DNA from: Glandiceps talaboti
Taxonomy: Eukaryota > Hemichordata > Enteropneusta > Spengelidae
DNA length: 64,000 bases
NCBI RefSeq assembly: GCF_964340395.1
Contig: NC_135569.1
Location: forward strand, 14,821,519 to 14,885,518
Reading direction: 5' to 3'
Positions within the stretch are counted from its first letter, which is position 1; every line of letters begins with the position of its first letter. A program made the translations under genes and the position numbers. Positions 1 through 12,900 of this stretch are shown one piece after another. Under the pieces are notes generated by a model. The model worked only from the letters and a program-made list of their open reading frames with translations. It was not told the DNA's origin and did not search any database.

Positions 1-239
1 ATAAACCTCACGCCTGCAAACATTGATGTAATGGTCAAGAGTACTATTGCGACCAGCTTGAGGGCTCCAATGTGACTTAACAGGGAGGGCGTCAAACAAA
101 CGGTGGTTATTGGTACCTCAACATGAGCTTCACCCTGGGTATCATTATCATCATCAGCAAAGTACTCTTTCAAGCGAAGAAGACGGAAAAACCTTTCGAC
201 ATCACGTTTAACATAGAACTCGTTCATATAAGATTTAAT
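1..239 (-). mobile_element. Penelope-like retroelement fragment (N-terminal region)
   Basis: Read on the minus strand, this stretch codes for a segment with VERFFRLLRLKEYF followed by acidic residues. After a frame change it reads KSHWSPQAGRNSTLDHYIN. The pairing of an FxRxLRLxxxF motif with a WxPxxGRNxxLDxYI motif is, from memory, what precedes the reverse transcriptase in Neptune/Poseidon-type Penelope-like elements. The coding sequence is open for 240 nt on minus, but one frameshift near position 100 is needed to join the two motifs, so this is a decayed piece. It runs off the left edge and stops at the TATG array. The family call is from motif recall, not a search. Confidence 0.5.
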
Positions 240-388
240 AGGTATGTATGTATGTATGTATGTATGTATGTATGTATGTATGTACGTACGTACGTACGTA
301 CGTACGTACGTATGTATGTATGTATGTATGTATGTATGTATGTATGAATGTAAGTATGTATGTATATATGTATGTATGTATGTATGTT
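240..388. repeat. TATG/TACG microsatellite, left of retroelement
   Basis: Near-perfect tandem GTAT units, with a central block of GTAC units (about 283-312) and a few point variants near the right end. It directly abuts the 5'-truncated end of the retroelement at 389. Confidence 0.95.
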
Positions 389-1952
389 AATATACTTATA
401 TCGGAATTTAAAGAAACCATGACAAAGATAGACGCATCCCTGTTACCAACTTCTGCAAAACTTTCGGCTGTCAACGTAATGTGCATGTCAAAGCTGAATT
501 TCTACTATCCAAATCTAATCTTCACAGAGAAGAACCTAATGGAAATTGAAAATGAAATCGTCGGACATGTAAGGCATTGGTTCAACTTGAACTCGTCTTC
601 CACAAGGTCATTCTTTTTCACTCCAAAATCTGCAGGAGGATTAGGGGTAATCAGTCCTCGCGTTATGTATTATGCGAAACGCCTTTCATTTTATTTGTCT
701 GTTTTGAATAACGACGATCCAAATGTACGACAGGCAGCACGATATTCACTCAAGCTACATATGGAGAAACGGAAAGCTATACCTGTACACGACGAGGATT
801 GTCCGAATTTTGCAGGATATGTTATCAACAATACCGGTAACATAGCAAAGCAGTCCAAAGTTAATTGGCCAAAGTCAATTTGGGTAAATCTGCATGAAAT
901 GTGCAAGCGTCAGCACATCTCCTTGATTAAAGGAGACGATAAATACCTCTACGAAATGGCAGTAGACGAGGAAGTGTCAATAACCTTCGATTCGCCAGAC
1001 AAATTCTACACAACATTTAAACAGCAGCTGCTGCAGCAATATCAATCCGAGTTTAAGGCGAAATCTTCACAGGGAAGAGTGACTCGAGAGGCAGGGAAAG
1101 TAAACCATGGTGTATCGTCCACTTACCTCAACAATCACAAGATTGACGATAATTTGAGATCATTTGTCGCGAGAGGTCGTTTACAGCTCCTGCAGTGCGA
1201 AAGTCTCATGACCCTGTACTATCCAGAGTCGTACACTAAATCATGTAAAATATGCAATCACCCCACTGAAACAGTATCACACATTTTGAATGGCTGCACA
1301 AAATTCCAGAAACTATACCAACAAAGACACAATAGAATAGTTGATTTAATCTTCGGTAAAATCGCGAACAGTAATCCTGGCAAGGAGACATTCAAAGACA
1401 CGGTTTTAAAACCTGAAATGTCTGATGCTCATATGAGAACTTTTGAACATCAGCATAAACGACCAGACATTACAATCATCGATAAACAGAACAAACATGC
1501 AATATTAGTTGAAGTGTCCGTACCCTTTGATGCACATATTTCATTGTGTTTTCAGAAGAAGTTCGACAAATATTTTCCACTCTCACTAGAAATAAACACT
1601 ACAGGCTTTCGTTCAGAAATAATAGTTATTGTCATTGGAAGTCTCGGAAATGTACATCATAAAGTCACAAGTGGTTTGATCAAAGCTGGTTTAAATAGAA
1701 GGAATTCCAAATCCATCACCAAATATTGTAGTGTCAGCTCAATAATAGGTTCTTACAAAATTTGGAGATTGAGATGTAGGTACTATAACAACCAGATATC
1801 ACGTTAACGTTTGTCATAAGTGACCAAGAGAAACTCGTTCACTAGTCAGTATGATTTCCTGCAAGGTATTGTGTGTGTATTCTGTAAAGGAATTATGTAA
1901 ATACTTTACCTGTACATGCTATGTTCATGTAAGTTGGAAATAAAAGAATTTG

Positions 1953-1957
<5 letters not shown>
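389..1957 (+). mobile_element. 5'-truncated non-LTR retrotransposon with restriction-like endonuclease (R2/R4-type)
   Basis: The open reading frame ends at 1807 and keeps only the part downstream of the reverse transcriptase palm. It contains a thumb-like segment (residues LPTSAKLSAVNVMCMSKL onward), a zinc-knuckle CKIC-x8-H-x4-C (about 1236-1300), and an endonuclease-like core with RPDITIIDK followed by ILVEVSVPFD. This arrangement of CCHC then PD-x-D/E endonuclease is characteristic of the R2/R4/NeSL/Hero group. A short 3' UTR of about 150 nt ends in GAATTTGATATG and passes straight into a TATG array. No frameshift or stop is seen, so the insertion may be fairly recent. The open frame also runs upstream through the microsatellite, but that part is not element sequence. 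The clade is not resolved. Confidence 0.8.
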
Positions 1958-1983
<26 letters not shown>

Positions 1984-2250
1984 TGTATGTATGTTTGTGT
2001 GTATGTATGTATGTGTGTGTGTATGTATGTATGTATGTATGTATGTATGTATGTATGTATGTATGTATGTGTGTATGTATGTGTGTATGTATGTATGTAT
2101 GTATGTATGTATGTATGTATGTATGTATGTGTATGTGTGTATGTATGTATGTATGTATGTATGTATGTATGTATGTATGTATGTATATACATGTATGTAT
2201 GTATGTATGTATGTATGTATGTATGCATGCATACATGTATGTATGTATGT
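1950..2250. repeat. TATG microsatellite, right of retroelement
   Basis: About 300 bp of TATG units with TG interruptions. The matching array in the duplicated copy is at 48856-49062. Homology between the two gene copies begins in this array. Confidence 0.95.
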
Positions 2251-2618
2251 ATAAACAGTGTGTGTTTGCTTTTGTTAATTTGTTTAATTTCTAACACGAT
2301 TCTTAGGCTCCTTGTGGAAAATCCTTTTTTCGATGAGAATAGTTTTCCTTGCCGTTGTTTATGTTGTTGTGTATAAGATACAGAAACACCAGTAATAGCT
2401 ATCCGATAACATTTATACTGCCATGTTGATGAAAGAAAATATTCCACATGACACTTCATTGTTTTATTTACAGTCACGTGTTCTAATAGCTCTCAATATT
2501 TTTGTTGTCGTACAACACATATATCAATGTTGTATTCTTTCATCGATACTACTAAACTTCATTCAGCACTTTTATATATGGTATAGCAAAATAACTGATA
2601 CTTTATCTTTGGAAACAG

Positions 2619-2840
2619 ATTGTGGTCTTGAGGTGCCGCAATTCGTAACGTCTCGCGGCTACGATACTGGGCCTGCTTGGTATGAAACCATTCCTTCCAC
2701 ATCAGAGCAATGCTGTAGTAATTGTAGAAATAATCCAGATTGTAAATCATGGATAATTGACAGTAGTCGTGCTTGTTGGCAATCTACCACAACATTAATG
2801 TCCTATGCTGAAATCACTGATCCAACACATTTCCCTTACG
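2619..2840 (+). CDS. Gene A exon: Apple/PAN-like module
   Basis: A symmetrical phase 1-1 exon of 222 nt (74 residues). It begins DCGLEVPQF and carries the cluster [16 protein letters not shown] followed by ACWQS, a cysteine spacing typical of Apple/PAN-type modules, which are extracellular carbohydrate- or protein-binding domains. The acceptor is ...GGAAACAG and the donor is GTAAGT. It is strongly diverged from its gene B twin at 49447-49668, although the downstream intron is almost the same (see findings). Confidence 0.85.
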
Positions 2841-5800
2841 GTAAGTTACACCTCTAGTCATTACCATAATAGACACTGATAAGATAAAGATGACATGCAT
2901 TGAATTTCAACTTCAATGTAATTATCCAATCATTTACATAATTAGATATAGAATAGTTTAGAGTTTTCAATAAGTTTTTGTTTTATGTCTGTCACTTGTC
3001 GACATGGATACTTTAAATCCCCAATCTAACACTAGTACTCACAAACAAAGTATGCATAAGGCGGCCATTTTTATATTACTTTGATTCAACAAAATGATTA
3101 TAAATTAAACAAAATATCAACAAGAAAAAATATTTTAAAATATCAATTTAAATCAATTATTTATTAATTAATTAATTATTAAATTGTTAACAGAATAAAA
3201 TATGTCATTGAAGGTAAGATGGCAATATCAGAAGTTCGTATATAGTCGAAATTTATCATCTATCGCTGCAGTTTTGGCCCTATACTGTAACAAAACAAAT
3301 GATTGACATATGAATTGTTCTGACTTCACTTGACTTGTTATTTCTAGGGTATCCACACTGTTAAAATTACGGGTATAAATTGAAAGTATCACAAACATTA
3401 CACGGGCAGTTACTTTTTTCTTTTTTTCTTTCCCTCATTTTTAACCGACCAAAAACAGGATCATTTTAAGTTGATATGATGAGAAACATAAACAATAAAA
3501 CGGCCGCGGGTTGCCTTAACAACATTTACCAATCTGAAGCCATTGTCAGATATTTACATATACATGTGTAGTAGTTTATAGTTGTCTGTTAACGATTCAG
3601 GAAATTATTCACTCCAATACACTATGATAAAGAAATCTCTAGGATAGAGATAGCTCCCTGCCTTCAGAAATTACAGGGGGGGGGGGGGTGGTAATCAAGC
3701 GAGGTCTGTAACGTAAAATGTGACCTTCCCCCTAGCCTGTTTGCGACAAAGTGTCCCTCCCTCAATTCCCCTTTTCTGAAACATGACCCCCCCCCCCGTT
3801 CAAATATTTCAATGAAAAAAACAGTCTTAATACCGCCACCCTGTAGCGTACTTGTTAGTGTTTAATATTAGTTGTTAGGAGGTCCTGGATTCGAATCCCA
3901 CCACATTTTTAAAGGAATTTGTTGTTTCCCTCTATTACCACCACAGTGAGTTTGTGTTTGTATTAAATCAATGCCTGTGTTTTGATCTAATTGGCTGAAC
4001 TGAAGGCTAGAACCCCCAATGAATAAATGAGAGCACAACTGGCAACTTCAGGACTGAGGTCAACATCTCCACACCACCTCATTATCCCCAATATCCTTAC
4101 TGAATGTGAGACCCACTCTTTTCCTCAAACCACAACTAAAAGTTAATTCAGTTCATTCCACTTATATGTTACGATATTACTTTACAATGGTGGCAGTGGT
4201 GGGATGTGGTAGCATGAGGATTTGGAACTGTTGGCAGCGGTGGGATCATACTAAAATCAAAAAATAATGCGTAGATAAAAAGAATGAATCAAAGTAAAAA
4301 TGACACTCCCCTGACTTCTATTTTCAAAAATATGGCCCTCTCCAAGGACCAATTTGTAAAGAGGGACCTACTCCCTCATTCTCCCAGCCCTCCCCTTGGT
4401 AATTACTGAAGGCTTCCTAACAGAACTTAATAAGAATTTAAATACCCCCCCCCCCCCACACACACACATACACACAAATGTATGCTTCTTGATATTTGGC
4501 AGAATTGCGTTCAAATGTGAAAACCATGTAAATACCGAGTGTAAATACTTTATTCTGATTACCAAGTATAGCAAAGTGTACATATTGTTTGACTTCTGTG
4601 GAGATGCGTTTGAATCAGTCTGTTTTCCATCAAAATTTGTATAATTTCTCTTTCCAGATGATGGTGGATGGACTTCAATATTCATGTATGGTGCAATTAT
4701 ACGTGCAGGGTACTCATCGGACATCAGTTCTAATCCAGTCTGTGGAGAAGAAGTTGCTTTAGACAACACTACTAATAGTGACCTTGAGTTCCCATGCAAT
4801 GATAGATTTGGACGATACGTCAGTGTTGAACAAAGTGGTACATACAGTCAGTTGAGGGCATGTGAAGTCGAAGTGTATGCAGGTAAATGTTGCTGGTTTA
4901 TGTCTCTTTAAAACATTATCTTCATTTCTTCATTTCATTTTAAAACAGCACACACACCTTACACGGTAAACACCAATCCAAATCCTCGATCTTTTCAATA
5001 AAAAAATGGTCCTGGTTTTAAGGATACGTTTTCGTAAAATAATTCATATACATTTAGGAAGAAACATTGATAAGAGGGAGGAAAGCGACATGGTCTGGAT
5101 TTTGTATGAACCTTTTCGTAATGTTTGCTTTAAGTATAAACAATTATTTATGCGTTTCTATTTACTGAAACATGCATAAAAGCATCAGAATCACCGACAG
5201 AAATCTTACATTATAGGCAGGCATAACGACACTATATTTACATATGAAACATGTACGTCTTTTCATTTGATGTATTACTTGACCCCAATTTAAATTGTCT
5301 AAGGAACTATGCAAGCGTTGATTTGAATCATACTTTTACCACCCTTTTAAAACCAAAGTTCTTAGTGTTCACAGCCTTTCACAAAACAAAAGTGATTTTT
5401 TTGATATGCAGTATAATGACTTACGAAATTGTCACAAGTTAAGTATCATAGCGGGTCATTTGTTCAGAACTGAAGTCAACCCAAACTATGTGGCTTCGAA
5501 ACAACTCACGCCAGACGATGTATTTTAAATCGGTTCATGGCATGCATCAGATCAATAAACCAATGGTAGCTTTAGTTTTATGTATGTATTTACCATGAAG
5601 TGTTCAGTCCTAACACAATGTACTTTCTGTGTTGCATTCTTGTTAAGCCCCAACCAAGAGTCCTAGAAATAATGCAAATGACAAAACTAGCATGTTCAGT
5701 GAGATATTGTCCATTTATATTTAATTAGTTTTTTATTGCATAACGACAAGTCGTGCATGAGACACAGTGAAGTCACTTGAAGATACGTCGTGTCGCTTCG

Positions 5801-6717
5801 CCCTCAGCGGTCTTGATAGAGAGATAGGTTGGTTGACATGTGTCAATTGTGTGAGGGCGCCCTGGCCTGGATAATGACAGACGAGCCATGTAGATGACAG
5901 ACTTCACCTGCACCGTGCACGGGGGCATATTATTATTAGGTCACATACAGTTTACACTGTAAGAATCAACGTTGGTGGTGTATTGGAAAGAGTTGTCGAA
6001 ACCATTACTGCCAATATCTGCGTTGTTTCAGAATAAATGGATACATTATCTTCTTTTTCAATTTTTGTCAGATTTTGCTAACTATGTGAGCCTTGGATGT
6101 TACACTCACGGCGCACTTGCCATTTCTACGTTGGAAGACAACGACTTGGTGTCTGAACTGCTGGATGGTAATCCTCAGACCAGAGATGACGCATTTAAAA
6201 AATGTGCCCTTTCTGTGAATAGACTTGGTTTTCTGGTATTTTCACTGCAGGATGGGGGAAGTTGTTGGTCCGACTCTGAAGCTGGACTAAACTATGACAT
6301 GTACAACATCTCTGGTGATTGTGCTAGTGACGGTGAAGGAGGACCTTCTGCAAATCACGTTTATCTTAGAGTCAACGGATTTCAGGGTAAGTCATATTAC
6401 TCCATGCTCTCAGCAACAGCCAAATGGCAGACTATATTTTGGAAAGATATGAAACTAATTATTGGGCAGGCAAGTGACTATACACATTCTCAAAACGTAT
6501 ACAAATATACCTAGCAACAATTCCATAACTATGAATTGAAAGTATCACTAATACTTTAACTTTTACTATCTCATACTTTAACTTTCTATTAAAATCATTT
6601 TAACCGACTTACTCATCATTATTTAGCACACAAGTGCTATAGGCATCGAGCAATATCTGTATGTATGTATGTATGTATGTATGTATGTATGTATGTATGT
6701 ATGTATGTATGTATGTA

Positions 6718-6767
<50 letters not shown>

Positions 6768-7496
6768 CATCTTAAAGCCAAAAATCGCCCAACTGATTGC
6801 TTTGGTATTTGAAGGGGACATTACTTTTGGTGTGTAGATGATCTCAGTGGAGATATGCGTTTTGGATCAACAATATGATTTTTTAGTAAAAACTTATATA
6901 TCAAAATCTCCTAGGCAAATGTGGCTGAACTTTGGTGAATATTTCTGGAGGGAGTATTTCTGCAGATATTGTTCAAAACATATTGATGTAACTGGTGACC
7001 CTAGAAACCATGACCACGCCCTTAGAAACAGCCAAAAGCCAGTATATTTTGAAAAGATAACATTGTTGAAAGGGGTTTGGTTAATAATGTATGTACGCAA
7101 AACATGTATGCAAATGTCCAAAGCAACAATTCAATACCTTTAGCAACAGTGAAACCATGGTGTATTTTGCAAAAATAATAACAGGGACGGGTATGCAAAT
7201 GAATAAACATTTAAATAAACATGCAAATATGCCTAGAAACAAGACAGCACCTGTAGCATTAGTCAATGGTGGTGTGTATTGCACAGATAAAAACAGAACT
7301 AGGTAGGTATGTGGGAGGAGGGTTGTGAGTGATGCATAGATAAGTGGGTGGTAGGTAGGTGGGCTGGTGGATGGATGGATGGATGAGTGGATGGGTAGTT
7401 GGGTAGGTAGTGTAAGATTTATTATCATTAGATGTGTTACAGCAATCATCTCAAAGAAAAGTGGTTCATTTTGTAATCCTATTTCTGGCCAGTATT

Positions 7497-7554
<58 letters not shown>

Positions 7555-8717
7555 ACACTGTATTTATCATTAGACATGTTGAAGTGTTGTATCAAATATT
7601 AATATTATTCTATAAAATTGAATTTTATGGAAGTGTGGTGATAATACCTAATCTGTTTCATTTCACCGATACGTAATTATGTCAATCAAATATACTTACT
7701 TTAACTATTATTTCTCTGTCTGTCCAGTGAACAGCGAACCTGGTCGGTTTGTAAGTCTTGGCTGTTACCTACATACCGTCTCCACCCCAACAATGGCGTC
7801 AATAGAGGGCATTGATATCGACTTATCAGACGACTACAACCAGCGAACTGAAGCTGTCTTGAAATGTGCAAGAGTATCTGCTAGACTAGGATTTCCCATC
7901 TTTGGCATTCACAGTGGTGGTCAATGTATGTCAGATGATAGTGCCTGGCTGACGTACAATAAGAATGGACAATCTACTGACTGTGTGGATGGGAAAGGTG
8001 CTGTAAATGCAATCAGTGTGTATGCAATTGTATATGATACAGGTTAGCAGAAATGTTGTGATCTACAACTCTTAATAGGCCTTGTAATCTGAATCCCTTT
8101 AATATTTAAGTAACGCACTGCAGTCAATGAAAAGGGTTTGTGCATAGAATCAAATGATAGCACCCACTACATGTAGGCCGTACACATGTAACCAGTGCAC
8201 ATGCAGGTGAGCTTCTCTGTGTATAACTTATATATACCCATACCTTCAACTAGCTACTACAGTCCTTCTTCTGCTATATCATAGCAATATATGATAACAA
8301 TAACAATAATATTCTTTATTGCCTAAATTTGGCCACCGGCCCATAGCAAAGAAAATAATACATATCAAATAAATGAATAAATCAGACACTCAAAGGTAAA
8401 ACTTAACTATTACCCATCCCTGACACAACTTCCTTCCTCAATACAAATGCTTGGGAGACAAACTTTGCCGGGTTCCATATAATTCTAACATCTCTACTTG
8501 AAAAAAAAAGATTTACCAATGACTGTTGACTGGACTGTTGACTTTGATGTCGAAATGCCCACTGTGGTAGTAATGTTTCCCTACGACTTTGATAAAGGGG
8601 TATTCAAAAAGAAAATGAACTCGTCCTCTATAGAACAAGACTCACGTAGTTCACAAATTAATCCTCTCTGTGTGATAATATCCTTCACGCTTTCCCGATT
8701 CTGTTGCTCTCTCTCTC

Positions 8718-8793
<76 letters not shown>

Positions 8794-9910
8794 CCTCCCT
8801 CCCTCCCTCCCTCCCTCCCTCCCTCCCTCCCTCTCAATGATTATTAGCAAACAAATAACTGTGTTCTGGACAGTGTTCAAGATCAGGTTGTGAGTGGCAT
8901 GAACTTCCTTTATCATGTACAGTTGTAAACTGAGCACAAAGTATTTCTTAACAACGTTTACTGGTTTCCTTTCCATTCAGACATTGATGAATGTGCTACT
9001 CAAAATGATGGCTGTGCCCACACCTGTACAAATACTATTGGATCTTTCACATGTTCTTGTAACAGTGGATATGCACTGGCTATAGACAACCTAGGATGTG
9101 ACGGTAAGTATTTATAATCATAAGTATAATGATATAGTTTACTTTCTTTGTTTTATCAATATCATTAGAATTGTATCTTCGTAATTATCAGCAAGACATT
9201 GCATTTCTACTTATGTGTGATATTGACATGGTGAATGATAAAGTACTTTTTGAGTTTATCATTTCAAAAAATGTAAAATTGATTTATCAGCACGTTTGAA
9301 ACGATATCTGCTTTTAAAACCAATTACACAACAAACGTAATGCAACATACACTTATAAAGACGATTATGATAAATAAAGAGTGTTGATTATAACTTGTAT
9401 TTTCTTTTCTACCGTAGTAATAGAACAGATAAAGTTAAAACTATCGATACATGTTTGTAAACTATCAAATACTTTTCATTCTGCAGACATTGATGAGTGT
9501 GCTACTCAGAATGGTGGCTGTGCCCACACGTGTACAAATAATATTGGATCATTCACATGTTCTTGTAACACTGAATATGTACTGGCTGCAGACAACCTAG
9601 GGTGTGATGGTAAGTAATTGTATCAGATGTATGATATATTACTATAATGGCAACGTACTTTGAAAAGACTAAGAAAAAACCCAGGTCAAATTATTGTATA
9701 ACTTTGTTATTGTATGGATACTCGCCAGTTTAAAGGATATAACTGAACACTTTTGGAACAAACAACAAATATTTTGTCTTTGGATTCACCCTGGACAAAA
9801 ATAACCTGCATTTCCCCAAAACTGTTAAATGGAGTTAAATTCATGAAATTAAGTCATTGCGTCATATGTACTGAAATACATTTGATGAATATTTAACATT
9901 AGAACTGCGA

Positions 9911-9995
<85 letters not shown>

Positions 9996-12900
9996 ATCAT
10001 GTATATTGCTATAATAACAAACAGAAATGAGTATAGCCAAGTGAATGGACAAACTATTTGTGATGACAAAGACCGTGCCTATAGCAAAAAAACAACAACT
10101 ACCGATTGTGTTTTCCTGTATATAACATAATTAGGGGAAAGTGATTGGGCATAAAAAAATACACACAAAACAGTGCTACAGTTGTTATACAAGGCCATTG
10201 AGTGTAATTTGTTTGAATGATTGGGGTATTTAAAAAGTGTATTTCTGTAACTTTTTTTTATCTTAGTACAGTAATGATTATAACACTTAAATTGGAAAAA
10301 TGTTCTTTTTTCTTTAGTTAATGAGGCACCATATGGTGGGTGGTGTAAGATACAAGCAACAGGTAAGAAGTATAAATATACGTGGCTATATGGATGAAGA
10401 GTGTTAATATAATTGGAATTATAATTAACTAACTTAAACCACTGAATTCCATGTTTATCATTCAATGAATTGTAGCACTCCCTCCCCTGTACACAGTTTA
10501 TTATTGTACATACAGGAAATGGTTTTTTCAAACCCAGCAAACTTAGTAAACACAGTCAAACTACTTATACATGGTCTCATTACAATACATGGGGAAGCAA
10601 CAATTGCATGCACCTACTAGGCTGAAATAATCGTAGCAACTAAAACCACACCCATGGCAACCACAACAGTGATGGTGTATATAATTGCTAAAATAACACC
10701 AAAAATTGGTAGGCAAGTGATTGAATCAAATAACCCATGCTGATGTCACCAAAAATACAGTATCTGTATGTTAAATGTAAATAGTTAAACCTTACATGCT
10801 AATTAAGTAGAAACAATTCAAAGTTATAGACACGGACACTGATAACATCAGCATGGTAACTGGCTACCGGGTGCCAATCCCATAATTCCCCACATTATTG
10901 TACAGATGCCGGTCCATGGCAAATTTGACTAATTTTATTCTTACACTATATAGAGTGGTGAAAATGATTTTTTTAGATTCAGACTGGACATCAGTTAAAG
11001 GCGCTATGACAAAATCACTCTCGTATTTATTACCCTTCAATCAAAACTTTACAAATAGACTACTATGCATCCCAGAGAGAGAATAAACTGATAAGCATCC
11101 ATCTAAAGTTTGGTGATCTTTATTTTGATTAGCAGACTTTGATCTTTTACAACAATTTAAAGTCACTTGTGTTGGATGGAATGATGAAGGTTACAGTACA
11201 GGAACATCTGCTCAGAATGTTGACGTCAACAATAACACCAATGGTTTAACTTACGAAATAAGAGCAAAGACTCATGGTGATGAAACTCATGAACAACTTA
11301 TATACACATCCAACAATTCAATGTCACCTCCTCTATGGTTACCCCAGGGTCGACAGGATTCAAACTTTACTATTGCAGTTCTGATCAAAGTCATCGATGT
11401 TTTTCAAGCATTTGATGTCTTTACTCTAGCTGTAAAGGTCAGTATACATCATATGATAATGTATTTTACAAATCTTGATGGAGCTGTACAAGTACAAGTT
11501 CTACTACATGACATATGTTTATTTTTATTTGTCACAGGTGAAACCCCCTACAAACATCGTGATGGATATTGCTACAAATGATTCGATGCTTAACACAATA
11601 TTGGAAATTGGTGACAAGACATTGATATACAATGTCTTATACATCTTAGCTGATACAATCAACACTTGTAATGAGGTAATGTTGTTTAGGATTTCTCTCT
11701 TTATTTCTCGTTAAATAGAATTTCTAAAACAAACATAGCGAGAAGAGCATCATGATTGATATACATAATACAATGTAGCTTCACTAGTATAGCATGTTTG
11801 AAATGATTGTGATGTTTCACTTTATGAGACCAGTTGATGTGACACCAATATCTACTCAAGGCTTTCGGTAGATTGACCAAGGCATCATAATTGTTTTTAA
11901 ATGGCAGTTCCAAAGTGGCAGTATCTAGCTATCAACCTTTTGAATTGCAACTAGTATTACCTATGGTTATAGATGGTAGATTCCAACAACACAATACTAA
12001 TGTGGTAGGTTAAGACAGGATAATTTACACATTCATCATAATGTAGAGAATAGAATCTTGAAAACGGTTTCTTTTTATCCAGTTAAAGCAATTATGGGTT
12101 GTCCAAATATGTTGATTTATAGGTGTCATTCACTTGCAATTATTTCGTCCAGGAAGTGATGGCAACTTGTACCTATATTTGTTAAAAACTGTCAATCAAG
12201 TCTGTCACTACATATAATTTTAATTAGACTGCAATTGTTTATCATTTCAGGAATCATGCATGGAGGAATCAGTCGAATCTGGAATGTTGACCAAGGTAAC
12301 ATATACTATCAAGTATTTTTCGTCATCGTCGTCCCCCCCCCCCCCAAAAAAAAAAGCGAGGCGAGGAGACCGTCTGTCTGTATGTCCATCTGTGCATCCG
12401 TCAGTAATACGGCAGTTCACAGACATGTGCACTGTCTGATTTCTGTTAATGTAACACAATTAAAGTTTAACTGGACTTTCCTTTAAAACTGCAGTGGCTG
12501 TAACTGGAATATCATTTTTCGATTGGACAATCAACAATATATTTTGTTGAAATCATGATCTAGTTGCGTTGTTCATTTTAGGGTGTGTACTGTAAAATCA
12601 ATTTGATCAAAGTTATCATACCATATCATGTGTACATCAACTATACAATTACATTTGCCTACAGATGATTCAATGCTGTTCAGCGGATATGATATAATCG
12701 TGTTTAAGTTGTTAATAGGTAAACAAAATTGGTGAAAAAATCCATATCAGCTGTATAGTTTTACGAGTGGAGTCATGATACCAACTAAAAATAAGATGTA
12801 ATTCGACTAATCCCGGTATTCACCAAATGAGAATCACATGTCAAGGCAATTACAAGTGATGTGGGTTCACTGTAACAGCTGGTCATGGTAATTTCAAATT

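Noticed and set aside
1916-2376. Overlapping reading frames made of repeated MYVC or HTYI residues (also near 240, 6655, 48756 and 53488)
   Set aside because: They are translations of TATG/TG microsatellites in several frames on both strands; there is no protein domain and no splice context.
3838-3905. Possible tRNA gene
   Set aside because: A and B box-like sequences are present, but there is no acceptor stem or anticodon arm; it is better read as a SINE head.
4368-4799. 143-codon minus-strand reading frame (also at 51249-51626)
   Set aside because: Antisense shadow of the fucolectin exon running through a homopolymer; length differs between copies because of that run.
5251-5442. Short plus-strand reading frame repeated at 52078-52269
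   Set aside because: Intronic, no splice sites that fit the phase chain, and no recognisable protein features; shared only because of duplication.
8581-8976. Arg-Glu or Leu-Ser repeat reading frames (also 9849, 55587-55950 and 56823)
   Set aside because: Simple translations of TC/CT microsatellites.
10079-10540. 153-codon minus-strand reading frame preserved in both gene copies
   Set aside because: It is antisense to the micro-exon and intron; preservation merely reflects the near-identity of this tract. No domain is seen.
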